The notes: a model not told the origin generated them from the letters alone. Positions 1 to 8,905 are shown, counted from the first letter of the stretch. The stretch: 51,472 bases of DNA from JBCCGR01 sp039029195 (GCA_039029195.1 JBCCGR010000032.1:1-51472), one strand, 5' to 3'. Translations and numbers: made by a program.

Positions 1-246
<246 letters not shown>

Positions 247-312
247 TCTCATTATCAATGGTCATGAGATCGGTTGACCAAATCCAAATTTCTCGAATTC
301 ATGTGTTTTGCC

Positions 313-430
313 GACCTGGTGGTTATTGCGGAGTGCCTGCACCCGATCCCATCCCGAACTCGGTCGTGAAACGCTCCAGCGCCGATGGTACTTTGTCTTA
401 AGGCACGGGAGAGTAGGTCGCTGCCAGGTC
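313..430 (+). rRNA. rrf: 5S ribosomal RNA
   Basis: A 118-nt segment begins GACCTGGTGG and ends CTGCCAGGTC, so its two ends pair as helix I. Inside are the conserved CCCGATCCCATCCCGAACTC block and the GGGAGAGTAGGTCGC block typical of alphaproteobacterial 5S rRNA. No tRNA-fMet follows, unlike many Rhizobiales rrn operons; the operon ends in a terminator instead. Confidence 0.96.
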
Positions 431-467
431 TGCTGAACACATGAGAAATTCTCTTTTCGAACCCTAT

Positions 468-507
468 TAAAAACCCGCTTCGGCAATTGCTGAGGCGGGT
501 TTTTTCG
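468..507 (+). terminator. Rho-independent terminator of the rrn operon
   Basis: The stem AAACCCGCTTCGGCA / TGCTGAGGCGGGTTT folds into a strong GC-rich hairpin with a minimal loop and is followed directly by a run of T (about 499-505). It sits 38 bp after 5S rRNA, the expected place for the end of the rrn transcript. Confidence 0.93.
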
Positions 508-637
508 TTGTTGCACCATTATTCTTTGAACTTTCAAATTTCAGCCCTGCGATTGTCGGTTTCACAGTCGTTCTCGGTATTTCAATTTTGTGCCATAGTC
601 CTTTTATTTTCATCCAATCAGTTTGAAGGAGATTTTA

Positions 638-1030
638 GTGTCGATACGCAAGATTATTGAAGAATGTTATGCGGCTTATGAGACGCGTGACCTAGAACAG
701 ACAATGAAGCCGTTCTCCAAGAACATTCGCTTTGATTGGGTTGCCGATCCAAATCACACCAGCTTTTCCGGTTGTTGCAATGGTCGGGACGCCATGATTG
801 AGCGGCTCGGAATGCTTGCTTAGAAGTTTGAATTCTTGGCGGTGGAACTTGTTGATCTGATAGTGGAAGAAAACAAGGCGGCTGCACGGGTGGAAATGAA
901 ACTCAAGAGCAATGCCACCGGGGAAGTTTTCACCGCGAAATCAGGCCATTTTTGGCGGTTCGAGAAAGATGAATGTGTTGAGTTGATTGAATATCACGAT
1001 TCAGCTTTGGTCGAGGCGCAGTCCGCCTGA
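638..1030 (+). pseudogene. SnoaL/NTF2-like protein, interrupted by an in-frame amber codon
   Basis: One frame runs from a GTG at 638 (preceded by AAGGAG at 626-631) to TGA at 1028-1030 but holds a TAG at 821-823. Both halves together (about 130 codons) give a single NTF2-like fold of normal length: an N-terminal helix starting IRKIIEECYAAYETRDLE, an acidic strand with FDWVADPNHT, then after the stop a beta-rich half with AARVEMKLKSNATGEVF and FWRFEKDECVELIEYHD. SnoaL-like proteins are small polyketide-cyclase or ketosteroid-isomerase relatives of varied function. The break is a single base substitution without frameshift, so decay looks recent. A separate start in the second half (TTG 836) has no ribosome-binding site. 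Readthrough or a sequencing error cannot be excluded. Confidence 0.72.
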
Positions 1031-1138
1031 CCCTGCCGTTCCTTACGATTGGTCAATGTTTGTCGTGTCTTTGTCCGGGAAGCTCCGACCCATTTGCCGC
1101 AAACACAAATCAAACTAGAACAGAATATCTCCGCATTG

Positions 1139-1170
1139 ATTGACCAAATTTGCCTTTTGATGCCGACAAT
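1139..1170 (+). promoter_or_regulatory. Possible promoter of the radical SAM gene
   Basis: TTGACC at 1140-1145 and GACAAT at 1165-1170 resemble -35 and -10 boxes, with a 19-bp spacer that is longer than ideal. They lie about 40 bp upstream of the strong ribosome-binding site GGGAGG (about 1192-1197) of the gene starting at 1209. This is a weak sequence match only. Confidence 0.25.
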
Positions 1171-1208
1171 GGTGTAATTTCCGCCTCGGCAGGGAGGTAG
1201 CTCAGACT

Positions 1209-2996
1209 ATGACCGCGCGCTCTGAATTTCATCTCGTGATGGTAAAACCATCACACTATGACGACGATGGCTATGTCATCCAGTGGCGCACTTCGGCCAT
1301 ACCGTCGAACACGCTTGCAGCACTGAATGGGCTAGCACTTGATTGTCGCCGCCGAAAGGTCCTCGGCGAAGAGGTGGATCTGGTTCTTTCCACCTATGAC
1401 GAGACCAATGCGCGGGTCGATCCTGAGCAGATATCGAATCAATTGCCTCGTGATCCCAAAAAGTCGATGATTGCGTTGGTGGGCGTTCAGACCAACCAGT
1501 TTCCGCGAGCTGTGGATCTTTCCAAGAGATTTCTCGCGCTGGGCCATCAGGTTGCGATTGGTGGATTTCACGCATCCGGTTGCATATCCATGTTGAAGGA
1601 CGTGCCGGACGATGTGCAAGAGGCGCTTGATCTCGGAATTTCGATATTTGCCGGAGAGGCGGAAGAGCAGCGGCTCGATGAAGTATTGCAGGATGCACAG
1701 AGCGGCTCTTTGAAACCGCTATACAATTTCATGTCCGCCCTGCCGGATATGACTGGGCAACCCACCCCATTGCTGCCGCAGCAGCATATCCAGCGCACAG
1801 CGGGAAGTCATTCGTCTTTCGATCTGGGTCGTGGATGCCCGTTTCAATGTTCATTTTGCACCATCATCAATGTGCAGGGTCGAAAATCGCGATTTCGCAC
1901 GGCGGATGATCTGGAAAAAATCATTCGGGAGAATGTTGAGCAGGGCATCAACCGGTTCTTCATCACCGATGACAATTTTGCCCGCAACCGGGATTGGGAG
2001 AGCTTTTTCGACCGGTTGATCCATCTTCGACAAGTGGAGAAGATGAACATCAAGTTCGTCATTCAGGTCGATACGCTGTGCCATCGCATCAAGAACTTCA
2101 TCGAGAAAGCGGGTGCTGCCGGTGTCACGCGCGTCTTCATTGGTCTGGAGAATATCAATCCGGACAATCTGGCGGCGGCAAAGAAAAAACAGAACCGCAT
2201 TGTTGAGTATCGCGAGATGCTCCAGGCTTGGAAGGCCGTCGGTGCCACGACATATGCCGGGTACATTCTTGGCTTCCCGGGAGACACCTACGAATCGATC
2301 ATTCGCGACATTGATATCGTAAAGCGGGAACTACCGCTCGACCTGCTTGAGTTCTTCTATCTCACCCCGCTGCCGGGTTCAGAGGACCATAAAACTCTGC
2401 TTGAGAAGGGCGAGTGGATGGATCCTGATATGAACAAGTATGATCTTAATCATCGGGTTAGCAAGCACCCGACGATGAGCAACAAGGAGTGGGAACGCGC
2501 CTATCGTGACGCGTGGGACCACTACTACTCACCGGATCACATGGAAACGGTGATGAAGCGGATGGCATCAATTGGCCGGTCACCAACCAATATCATGTTC
2601 CTGATGCTTATGTTTGCCGGATCGGTGAAAATTGAGGGCGTTCATCCACTCGAATCCGGGTTCCTGCGTCGCAAACATCGTCGGGACCGGCGTCCCGGAC
2701 TGCCCATTCTACCCGCGTGGAAATTCTACCCCATGTATGCCGCCGAAACGGTGGCCAAACAGTATAAATGGCTGCGCATGCTTGCGAAGGTCTACCCGAA
2801 ATATCGCCGCATCAAGCGCGATCCCAATCGTAAAAACTATACCGATGTTGCCATGGAGCCCGTTGGCGATAACCGCCTTGCTGATCTGGAAATGATCTCC
2901 CAGACGCGTGGAGGCGAGGAGGCGCTGGAGAAAATGCGCCGCGAGACGACTGAGAGGGAAAAGATCAAGGCCAAAGTGGCCGCTGAAATGTCCTGA
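1209..2996 (+). CDS. B12-binding-domain radical SAM protein, function unknown
   Basis: This 595-residue protein has the two-part architecture of cobalamin-dependent radical SAM enzymes. Residues about 60-170 form a Rossmann-like B12-binding domain with the GGFHASG element, and the cluster motif CxxxCxxC is C210, C214 and C217 in RGCPFQCSFCTI. A TIM-barrel-like region follows, with ITDDNFARNRDWE and YILGFPGDT. The C-terminal 190 residues are rich in basic and aromatic residues, unlike short methyltransferase relatives, and end in a charged helix. Start ATG 1209 follows GGGAGG at good spacing. It stands alone, so the substrate cannot be read from neighbours; relatives methylate, ring-close or thiolate diverse targets. 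B12 use is inferred from the domain. Family assignment is firm, function unknown. Confidence 0.9.
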   Translation: MTARSEFHLVMVKPSHYDDDGYVIQWRTSAIPSNTLAALNGLALDCRRRKVLGEEVDLVLSTYDETNARVDPEQISNQLPRDPKKSMIALVGVQTNQFPRAVDLSKRFLALGHQVAIGGFHASGCISMLKDVPDDVQEALDLGISIFAGEAEEQRLDEVLQDAQSGSLKPLYNFMSALPDMTGQPTPLLPQQHIQRTAGSHSSFDLGRGCPFQCSFCTIINVQGRKSRFRTADDLEKIIRENVEQGINRFFITDDNFARNRDWESFFDRLIHLRQVEKMNIKFVIQVDTLCHRIKNFIEKAGAAGVTRVFIGLENINPDNLAAAKKKQNRIVEYREMLQAWKAVGATTYAGYILGFPGDTYESIIRDIDIVKRELPLDLLEFFYLTPLPGSEDHKTLLEKGEWMDPDMNKYDLNHRVSKHPTMSNKEWERAYRDAWDHYYSPDHMETVMKRMASIGRSPTNIMFLMLMFAGSVKIEGVHPLESGFLRRKHRRDRRPGLPILPAWKFYPMYAAETVAKQYKWLRMLAKVYPKYRRIKRDPNRKNYTDVAMEPVGDNRLADLEMISQTRGGEEALEKMRRETTEREKIKAKVAAEMS

Positions 2997-3023
2997 TCAG
3001 CGGGAAATCACCCCAAATGTGAG

Positions 3024-3130
3024 CGGTTCTAGAGCGCATCACCGTTTCATGGAAACGCTTCTGCGCTCCAAGTGTTTGTTTTGGCGCGGTTCCTTGTCCT
3101 TTTGAAGATTCCATCAAAAGGGGAACGGCT
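3024..3130. repeat. RIME-like double palindromic repeat
   Basis: Two nested palindromes fill the space between two convergent genes. The first pairs GAGCGCA (3032-3038) with TGCGCTC (3062-3068) around CGTTTC (3043-3048) and GAAACG (3052-3057). The second pairs GTTCC/GGAAC (3089-3093, 3122-3126) and CCTTTTGA/TCAAAAGG (3098-3105, 3114-3121). Two imperfect hairpins beginning GAGCGCATCACC are typical of intergenic palindromic repeats in Rhizobiales (RIME-like). Being between converging genes it may also act as a bidirectional terminator, although no clear T-run is present. Confidence 0.7.
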
Positions 3131-4273
3131 CTAAAGCCCGAGCTCAAACTCCTCATTGAGCTGTTGCGTATGCTCGCCCAAGGCTGGCACTGGCCCCATC
3201 TGCGGCTCCCAACTTCCGGAACCGGGCGGCAGAAAAGCGGGAACACTGCCGACTTCTGATTCGATGTTCCGCCAGCGGTTTCGGCTCTTTAGCTGCGGGT
3301 GTTTCCATACATCTTGGATATCGTTGACCCGGGCTGTCCCAATGCCGGCTTTGGCCATGCGGGAAAGCACCTCTTCGGTCGTCAGCCTGGCGAGCACACT
3401 ACCAATTAATTCATCGACCTCTGCACGGCGTGCGCTGCGATTGTGATTGCCAAGATAGTCTGGCGCATTCGCAAACTCAGCGCGTTCAAGCACATGATTT
3501 GCGAATGCCGCCCATTCCCGGTCATTTTGAAGGCCGAACAGCACAGAGCCATCTGCAGTTTCATAGATGCCATAGGGGACGATGGTGGCGTGGCCTGCAC
3601 CGCTGCGCTTTGGTTGTGGATGGCCATCAATGGCGTAATACATTGGAAATCCCATCCACTCGGTCATGGCTTCCAGCATGGAAACTTCAAGATGGTCGCC
3701 CGTTCCGCTGACACCACGTTGAACGAGTGCTGCAAGAATATTGTGTGACGCGGTGGTTCCGGCTGCAATATCAGCGATAGAGATGCCAGCCTTTGCAGGC
3801 GCTTGAGCCGTGCCGGTGACCGAAAGAAATCCAGCTTCCGCCTGAATGAGCAAATCGTACGCCTTGCGATTTTCCCAGTCTCCGCCGGGCCCGTATCCTG
3901 AAATTGAACATGTGATCAGTTTGGGGTTTTGAGCACGCTCAGCGCTCAAATCAATACCCATTCGATCAATTGCGCCGGGAGCGAGATTTTGCACAAAAAC
4001 ATCTGCCCTTCTGATGAGTTTCTGCAGTGCGTTCACATCTGTTGAGCGTTTCAGATCGAGCGTTAGGCTTTCTTTCGACCGGTTGGTCCATACGAAATGG
4101 CTGCACAGTCCGCGTACTCTGGTGTCGTAATCGCGGGCAAAGTCGCCGACCTCAGGGCGCTCGACCTTGATCACCCGCGCGCCAAGGTCCGCCAACTGCC
4201 TGGTGCAATATGGGGCCGCGATGGCCTGCTCAATTGATATAACCAAAATTCCTTCCAATGGCCGTTTGGGCAT
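3131..4273 (-). CDS. CaiB/BaiF family (class III) CoA transferase
   Basis: The 380-residue product is a family III CoA transferase, which moves CoA between a donor such as succinyl-CoA and an organic acid. The N-terminus LEGILVISIEQAIAAPYCTR and the stretch GARVIKVERPEVGDFARD are characteristic, and D140 in RKAYDLLIQAEAG is the expected catalytic aspartate that forms the acyl anhydride. An upstream extension to 4420 is open, but ATG 4273 is chosen because GGAG lies 5 bases before it and the family N-terminus begins here. It is divergent from the alcohol dehydrogenase (about 210 bp apart). With the dehydrogenase, MmgE/PrpD and acyl-CoA dehydrogenase nearby it suggests activation of a carboxylic acid for catabolism; the acid is unknown. 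Confidence 0.9.
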   Translation of the reverse strand: MPKRPLEGILVISIEQAIAAPYCTRQLADLGARVIKVERPEVGDFARDYDTRVRGLCSHFVWTNRSKESLTLDLKRSTDVNALQKLIRRADVFVQNLAPGAIDRMGIDLSAERAQNPKLITCSISGYGPGGDWENRKAYDLLIQAEAGFLSVTGTAQAPAKAGISIADIAAGTTASHNILAALVQRGVSGTGDHLEVSMLEAMTEWMGFPMYYAIDGHPQPKRSGAGHATIVPYGIYETADGSVLFGLQNDREWAAFANHVLERAEFANAPDYLGNHNRSARRAEVDELIGSVLARLTTEEVLSRMAKAGIGTARVNDIQDVWKHPQLKSRNRWRNIESEVGSVPAFLPPGSGSWEPQMGPVPALGEHTQQLNEEFELGL

Positions 4274-4482
4274 CTTCGCTCCACAGGTTGGCAATAAGTC
4301 CGTCCTTTGATCTGCCATGGCAAGCGCCGGTTGAACAGCTGTTCTCGGGATGCCCCCCGTAATCAGGGTTCCAAACCTATATCGATCGCCAATTGAGGTT
4401 TTGAACAAACGGGCTTGCACAGATGCGTCGAACCTGTTGCCTTAGGGATCGACTATTCAGATGCCCGCAGGGAACTTTAGCG

Positions 4483-5631
4483 ATGGAAGCAACGTCCAGT
4501 CATCGAACCAGCCTGTGCGCTGTTCTTCACGAAAGCCCAATGGCGCGACCCTATGCGGAAACAAAGCCCCTTCGGCTTGAACGGGTTTCGCTCGATGCGC
4601 CGGGTGATGGCGAAGTTCTGGTGCGCATTGCTGCCGCTGGCCTTTGCCATTCGGACCTTTCGGTCATCAATGGTGACAGGCCACGCCAGATTCCCATGGC
4701 GTTGGGACATGAGGCCTCAGGCATCGTTGAGGAATGCGGACCCGGCGTGAAAAATCTAGAACCCGGGGATCATGTGATCATGGTCTTTGTGCCATCCTGC
4801 GGACATTGTGCGCCGTGTGCTGAAGGTCGCGCGGCGTTGTGTGAACCTGGCGCTGCCGCCAACAATGCGGGCACACTGCTCGGTGGCGCAGTCCGCATGG
4901 CGTTGGACGATCAGCCGGTTTATCACCATGTTGGTGTGTCGGCTTTTGGCGAATACACGGTTCTTTCCGAGCGGTCGCTGGTGAAGATCGACAAGGATTT
5001 GCCGCTGGACAAGGCGGCTCTGTTCGGGTGTGCGGTTCTGACCGGAATGGGGGCTGTTGTAAACACTGCTGCCGTTCGACCTGGAGAATCCGTCGCAGTA
5101 ATAGGTCTCGGCGGTGTTGGACTTTCAGCGGTGCTGGGGGCTTTGGCGGCGGGTGCGTCTGATGTTATCGCTGTCGACGTGAACGAGGAAAAACTAGACT
5201 TTGCACGCGATCTAGGCGCCACAGCAACGTTCAACTCGAGAGATGATAACGCCGTTGATCAAATCAAAACTCTGACGGGTGGCGGGGTTCACGCCGCAGT
5301 GGAGACGGCAGGTGTCGCACCAGCTTTTGACTTCGCCTATGCCGTAACCCGACGCGGGGGCCAGACGGTAACGGCTAGTCTTGCAAATCCGGCTGTGAAC
5401 GTTTCCATTCAACAGGTGCGGCTTGTTGGTGAAGAGCGAACTGTGCGAGGCAGCTATCTGGGGGGCGGTGTCCCGTCGCGGGATATCGCCCGTTATATTG
5501 CTCTCTTTAAACAAGGGCGCTTGCCGGTCGATCGGTTGATGACGTCCAGCGGTCCGCTTCAAGAAATCAATGAAGCTTTTGATGCGTTGGCTGAAGGATC
5601 AACCATCCGACATGTCATCCAGATGATGTAG
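4483..5631 (+). CDS. Zinc-dependent alcohol dehydrogenase (MDR family)
   Basis: This 382-residue cytosolic enzyme oxidises an alcohol to an aldehyde or ketone with NAD(P)+. Catalytic-zinc ligands are visible as C55 (GLCHSDL), H76-E77 (LGHEASG) and probably C183 (FGCAVLTG). The structural-zinc lobe has C106, C109, C112 and C120 with C-x2-C-x2-C-x7-C spacing. The Rossmann fingerprint GLGGVG is at 208-213, and the following VIAVD acid residue favours NAD+. Start ATG 4483 is preferred over an open extension to 4423 because a GGGA element precedes it. Its last 17 bp overlap the 3' end of the convergent MmgE/PrpD gene. The sequence is closest in style to class III/aryl-alcohol type dehydrogenases; substrate not determinable. 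Confidence 0.9.
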   Translation: MEATSSHRTSLCAVLHESPMARPYAETKPLRLERVSLDAPGDGEVLVRIAAAGLCHSDLSVINGDRPRQIPMALGHEASGIVEECGPGVKNLEPGDHVIMVFVPSCGHCAPCAEGRAALCEPGAAANNAGTLLGGAVRMALDDQPVYHHVGVSAFGEYTVLSERSLVKIDKDLPLDKAALFGCAVLTGMGAVVNTAAVRPGESVAVIGLGGVGLSAVLGALAAGASDVIAVDVNEEKLDFARDLGATATFNSRDDNAVDQIKTLTGGGVHAAVETAGVAPAFDFAYAVTRRGGQTVTASLANPAVNVSIQQVRLVGEERTVRGSYLGGGVPSRDIARYIALFKQGRLPVDRLMTSSGPLQEINEAFDALAEGSTIRHVIQMM

Positions 5632-6982
5632 CAACCTCTGTGCCCTGAGCGATGATCTGACCGATCTCCCTGGCGCTCATAGTGTTGAGACGGTTGAAGT
5701 TGTCCCATATCTCCCGGCCTTCACCACCCAATAGAGCGACTGCTTTTGCCCGAAGTTTTTGTTTGAGTTTGGCACTGGGAAGTTTTGCTGCAAGATCATG
5801 TTCAACCGGAACGTGATCGCCGGTTTTCAGAGTTGCGGCACCTGCAACCTGAAGGTCGCTCAGGTTTTCGTCACCAATGACGCGCACCCGCTCAGCGAAC
5901 TCCGTCAATTGTGGATCACGAGCCAGCTCGTCGGAATAGAGGCGATCATCACCTGTCGTATCGCCGCGAAGGGTCATACCGGCCAACCAGAGATAGCTGA
6001 ACTTTGTCTCAAGCGCCGTCTTTGGTGATTTGTTGTCACACACTTTGAGCCAACGCGGATTGGTTCGGATTTCCAGGTGCTCGACGTTGGAGATTTCGGC
6101 TCCCAATGTGCGGATTTTGAGCAAGGCCTCGATCATCGCATGTAACCCGTGACAGCAAGCGTGAAACTTGTACTTGTTGTCTTCAAACAGAAACGCATCA
6201 CGGGTGGGGATAGGCCATTCGGTTGTATCGATGTCGGCTATGTTGTGTGTCGGCACAAAACCCTGCGGACCCATCACCGCATCGTCCGCCGATGTGAAGT
6301 CAAGTTTGGCAAGCTTGGCGCACTCAACACCGTTGGAAGCGGCAATACCGGCGTTGTACGGTTTGCCCATGGTGCCGAACTGGGATTTCAGTCCTGAAGC
6401 GCGGGTGGCGCAGAGGCCAAGTGCATGACGTATTTGCACCTTGGTCAATCCGAGCAACCGACCAGCCGCAATTGTGGCACCGAATGCACCGGCCGTCGCC
6501 GTTTGATGGAAGCCATGATTGTAGTGATTGGAGCCCAGCACCATACCTAGCCGAATTGCAGCCTCCGCTCCAATCAGGAAGGCTTCAACAAGTGCGTTGG
6601 CGCTGAGGTCCAATTCTTCCGCCATTGCCAGAGCCGCCGGGTATATTCCCACAGAAAGATGGCCGATATGAGCGAAATGGGTGTCATCAAAATCGAGTGC
6701 GTGGCTGATTGAGCCGTTGACCAAGGCCGCGAGCCGGGCAGAGGTCGGCGAACCGTCAACAATTGAAGCGAACGGCTTACCGCCTTCGGCGGCCGCAAAT
6801 GCTCTAAACTTTTTTGACAGGGGCTCGTTTCGACCAGCACGGGCGCACACCATCCAGTCGAAAAGGGAAAAACGCGCCATCTCCAGTGCGGATGCCGGCA
6901 GCGCATCCACCGCCAGGCCGGACAGTTCGACAAGTTGGTCGGTCACGCCCATGTTCGGCCCGCCCATGTTGCTCACACTCAT
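5615..6982 (-). CDS. MmgE/PrpD family protein
   Basis: This protein of about 455 residues belongs to the MmgE/PrpD fold, which includes 2-methylcitrate dehydratase, cis-aconitate decarboxylase and many uncharacterised members. Typical segments are SHALDFDDTH with HLSVGIYPAALAMAEE, the helical core NHYNHGFHQTATAGAFGA and the LYSDELARDP region. It lacks neighbours such as PrpC or PrpB, so a methylcitrate-cycle role is not supported. The gene follows the acyl-CoA dehydrogenase with one base between stop (6984-6986) and the preferred ATG at 6982, so the two are co-transcribed. Several other in-frame starts (7036, 7003, 6967, 6952) exist and the ribosome-binding site is weak, so the exact start is uncertain. 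Confidence 0.87.
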   Translation of the reverse strand: MSVSNMGGPNMGVTDQLVELSGLAVDALPASALEMARFSLFDWMVCARAGRNEPLSKKFRAFAAAEGGKPFASIVDGSPTSARLAALVNGSISHALDFDDTHFAHIGHLSVGIYPAALAMAEELDLSANALVEAFLIGAEAAIRLGMVLGSNHYNHGFHQTATAGAFGATIAAGRLLGLTKVQIRHALGLCATRASGLKSQFGTMGKPYNAGIAASNGVECAKLAKLDFTSADDAVMGPQGFVPTHNIADIDTTEWPIPTRDAFLFEDNKYKFHACCHGLHAMIEALLKIRTLGAEISNVEHLEIRTNPRWLKVCDNKSPKTALETKFSYLWLAGMTLRGDTTGDDRLYSDELARDPQLTEFAERVRVIGDENLSDLQVAGAATLKTGDHVPVEHDLAAKLPSAKLKQKLRAKAVALLGGEGREIWDNFNRLNTMSAREIGQIIAQGTEVATSSG

Positions 6983-6983
6983 T

Positions 6984-8165
6984 TCAGGCCCGTCCCGGAC
7001 CATAGGATTTCGGCAATCCCAGCACCTGCTCCGCAATGTAGCAAAGGATCAGATTGGTTGAGATGGGTGCGGTTTGATAGAGGCGTGCCTCACGGAACTT
7101 GCGCTCAACGTCATATTCTTCTGCGAAACCAAACCCGCCATGGGTTTGCAGGCACGCATCGGCGGCCTCCCAACTCGCATCGGCTGCGAGCAGTTTTGCG
7201 GTGTTCGCTTCAACGCCGGGATTAAGACCAGAATCATACATAGCGGCAGCCCGATAGACGATTGCCTCCGCGGCCATCAGATGCGCCTGAGACCGGGCGA
7301 GCGGGAACTGTATGCCCTGATTTGCGCCAATGGGTGATCCGAAGACCACTCTCTCACGGGCGTAGTCGGCTCCTTTTTCAATGAACCACTTTGCGTCTCC
7401 GATGCATTCTGCGGCGATCAGAATACGCTCTGAATTCATGCCCGACAGAATATATCGAAATCCCTTCCCTTCCTCACCGATTAGGCTGGAGGCGGGTATG
7501 CGGGCATTGTCGAAAAATATTTCAGTGGTGGCGTGATTGATCATGGTCCGGATTGGACGAATTTCCACTCCGTTCCCACGCAGTTCGCGCAGATCAATCA
7601 GAAACACAGACAGTCCGTCCGTGCGCGACTGGACCTTATCGCGCGGTGCGGTGCGGGCCAGCAAAACCATGAGATCGGAATGTTCCGCGCGGGAGATCCA
7701 GATCTTCTGGCCATTGACCAGATAGTCATCTCCATCGCGTGTCGCCGTTGTCCGCAACGACAAAGTGTCTGTTCCGCTTGTGGGTTCCGTAACGCCAAAC
7801 GCCTGTAAGCGCAGACTTCCATCAGCAACACCAGGTAGGTACTTTTGCTTTTGCGCATCGCTCCCGTGCCGCAGCACAGTACCCATCGTGTACATCTGCG
7901 CATGACAGGCGGCGGCATTGCAGCCATTGCGGTGAATTTCTTCAAGAATGACCGCGGAAGCCGTCAGATTCAGCCCTGATCCACCATAGGCATCCGGTAT
8001 CATGGCGCTTAGATATCCGGCACCTATCAGTGCGTTGACAAAGTCTTTGGGATATGCGCGTCGTTGATCCAGATCGCGCCAATACTCACCGGGAAACTTT
8101 GCACAAACATGGGCCACACCCTCACGAATGTCAGAATATTCCGCTGTTGGATCAAAACTGTCCAT
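6984..8165 (-). CDS. Acyl-CoA dehydrogenase family protein
   Basis: A 393-residue FAD flavoenzyme that introduces an alpha-beta double bond into an acyl-CoA. The order is the N-terminal helical domain (AMIPDAYGGSGL), the middle beta domain with FGVTEPTSGTDT and GQKIWISRAEHSD, and the C-terminal helical domain ending THGGFGFAEEYDVERKFREA. At the usual catalytic-glutamate position (YEGT in most relatives) it reads YQTAPIST (363-370), so that glutamate is absent; E246 in MNSERILIA is at the alternative position used by isovaleryl- and long-chain enzymes. ATG 8165 has an excellent AGGGAGG ribosome-binding site. It is the first gene of a unit with MmgE/PrpD and is divergent from kefF. Confidence 0.92.
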   Translation of the reverse strand: MDSFDPTAEYSDIREGVAHVCAKFPGEYWRDLDQRRAYPKDFVNALIGAGYLSAMIPDAYGGSGLNLTASAVILEEIHRNGCNAAACHAQMYTMGTVLRHGSDAQKQKYLPGVADGSLRLQAFGVTEPTSGTDTLSLRTTATRDGDDYLVNGQKIWISRAEHSDLMVLLARTAPRDKVQSRTDGLSVFLIDLRELRGNGVEIRPIRTMINHATTEIFFDNARIPASSLIGEEGKGFRYILSGMNSERILIAAECIGDAKWFIEKGADYARERVVFGSPIGANQGIQFPLARSQAHLMAAEAIVYRAAAMYDSGLNPGVEANTAKLLAADASWEAADACLQTHGGFGFAEEYDVERKFREARLYQTAPISTNLILCYIAEQVLGLPKSYGPGRA

Positions 8166-8295
8166 TCATCCTCCCTATCCGGCCTCTTGTGAGCCCAATT
8201 TTCCGTTCCAGTACCAAGATTGTCTTGGGCATCTTTGAATGCTGGCGTAGGACTCATCAGCAACCACTTCCGCGAATGCGACGGCACGATACACC

Positions 8296-8904
8296 ATGGC
8301 CAATCTGCTGATCTACTATGCCCATCCCGGGGCGCACAAATCCCACGTGAACAAGGTGATGGCACGAATGGCCAGAACCATTGATGGCATCAGCATTGTT
8401 GATCTTTATCAGGAGTACCCTCGGTTTGACATTGATGTGGACCGCGAGCAGGCGCGACTTCTCGAACATGATGTGATCCTGTTTCAGTCTCCGCTTTTTT
8501 GGTATTCGACCCCGTCGATCATCAAAGAGTGGATCGATCTCGTGCTAGAGCACGGGTTTGCTTATGGATCACACGGGGACAAGCTTTCAGGAAAGACCAT
8601 GATGATGGCACTATCAGCGGCCGGGCCTGAAGAAGCTTATTCTTCGGGAGGCTATCAGCATTTTCCATTGCGTACGTTTTTGACACCATTCGAGCAAACA
8701 GCGCGGCTGTGCAATATGCGTTTTGCAGCACCATATGTTTTGTATTCTTCGTTGAGAGCGCCTGGCCAGAACCTGGTCGAACCACATGTCGCAGGGTATT
8801 GCGCGCTGATCGAAGCCATCAGAGATGATCGCTTTGACTTTGAAGCAACAACCGAAATGGATGTGTTGCAGGCGGAGACCTTGCCCATGAGCAAGGGGGA
8901 ATGA
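8296..8904 (+). CDS. kefF: KefF/KefG-like NAD(P)H:quinone oxidoreductase, antiporter ancillary subunit
   Basis: A 202-residue flavodoxin-fold quinone reductase. The FMN-binding start LLIYYAHPGAHKSHVNK, the QSPLFWYSTPSIIKEWIDLV segment and GFAYG follow the pattern of KefF/KefG. In enterobacteria these cytoplasmic proteins bind KefC or KefB and are needed for full potassium efflux in response to electrophile-glutathione adducts. Here the stop codon is separated from the KefC-like start by one base, strong evidence for a functional pair. ATG 8296 begins the conserved N-terminus although a clear ribosome-binding site is lacking. A divergent acyl-CoA dehydrogenase lies 130 bp upstream. Confidence 0.88.
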   Translation: MANLLIYYAHPGAHKSHVNKVMARMARTIDGISIVDLYQEYPRFDIDVDREQARLLEHDVILFQSPLFWYSTPSIIKEWIDLVLEHGFAYGSHGDKLSGKTMMMALSAAGPEEAYSSGGYQHFPLRTFLTPFEQTARLCNMRFAAPYVLYSSLRAPGQNLVEPHVAGYCALIEAIRDDRFDFEATTEMDVLQAETLPMSKGE

Positions 8905-8905
8905 C

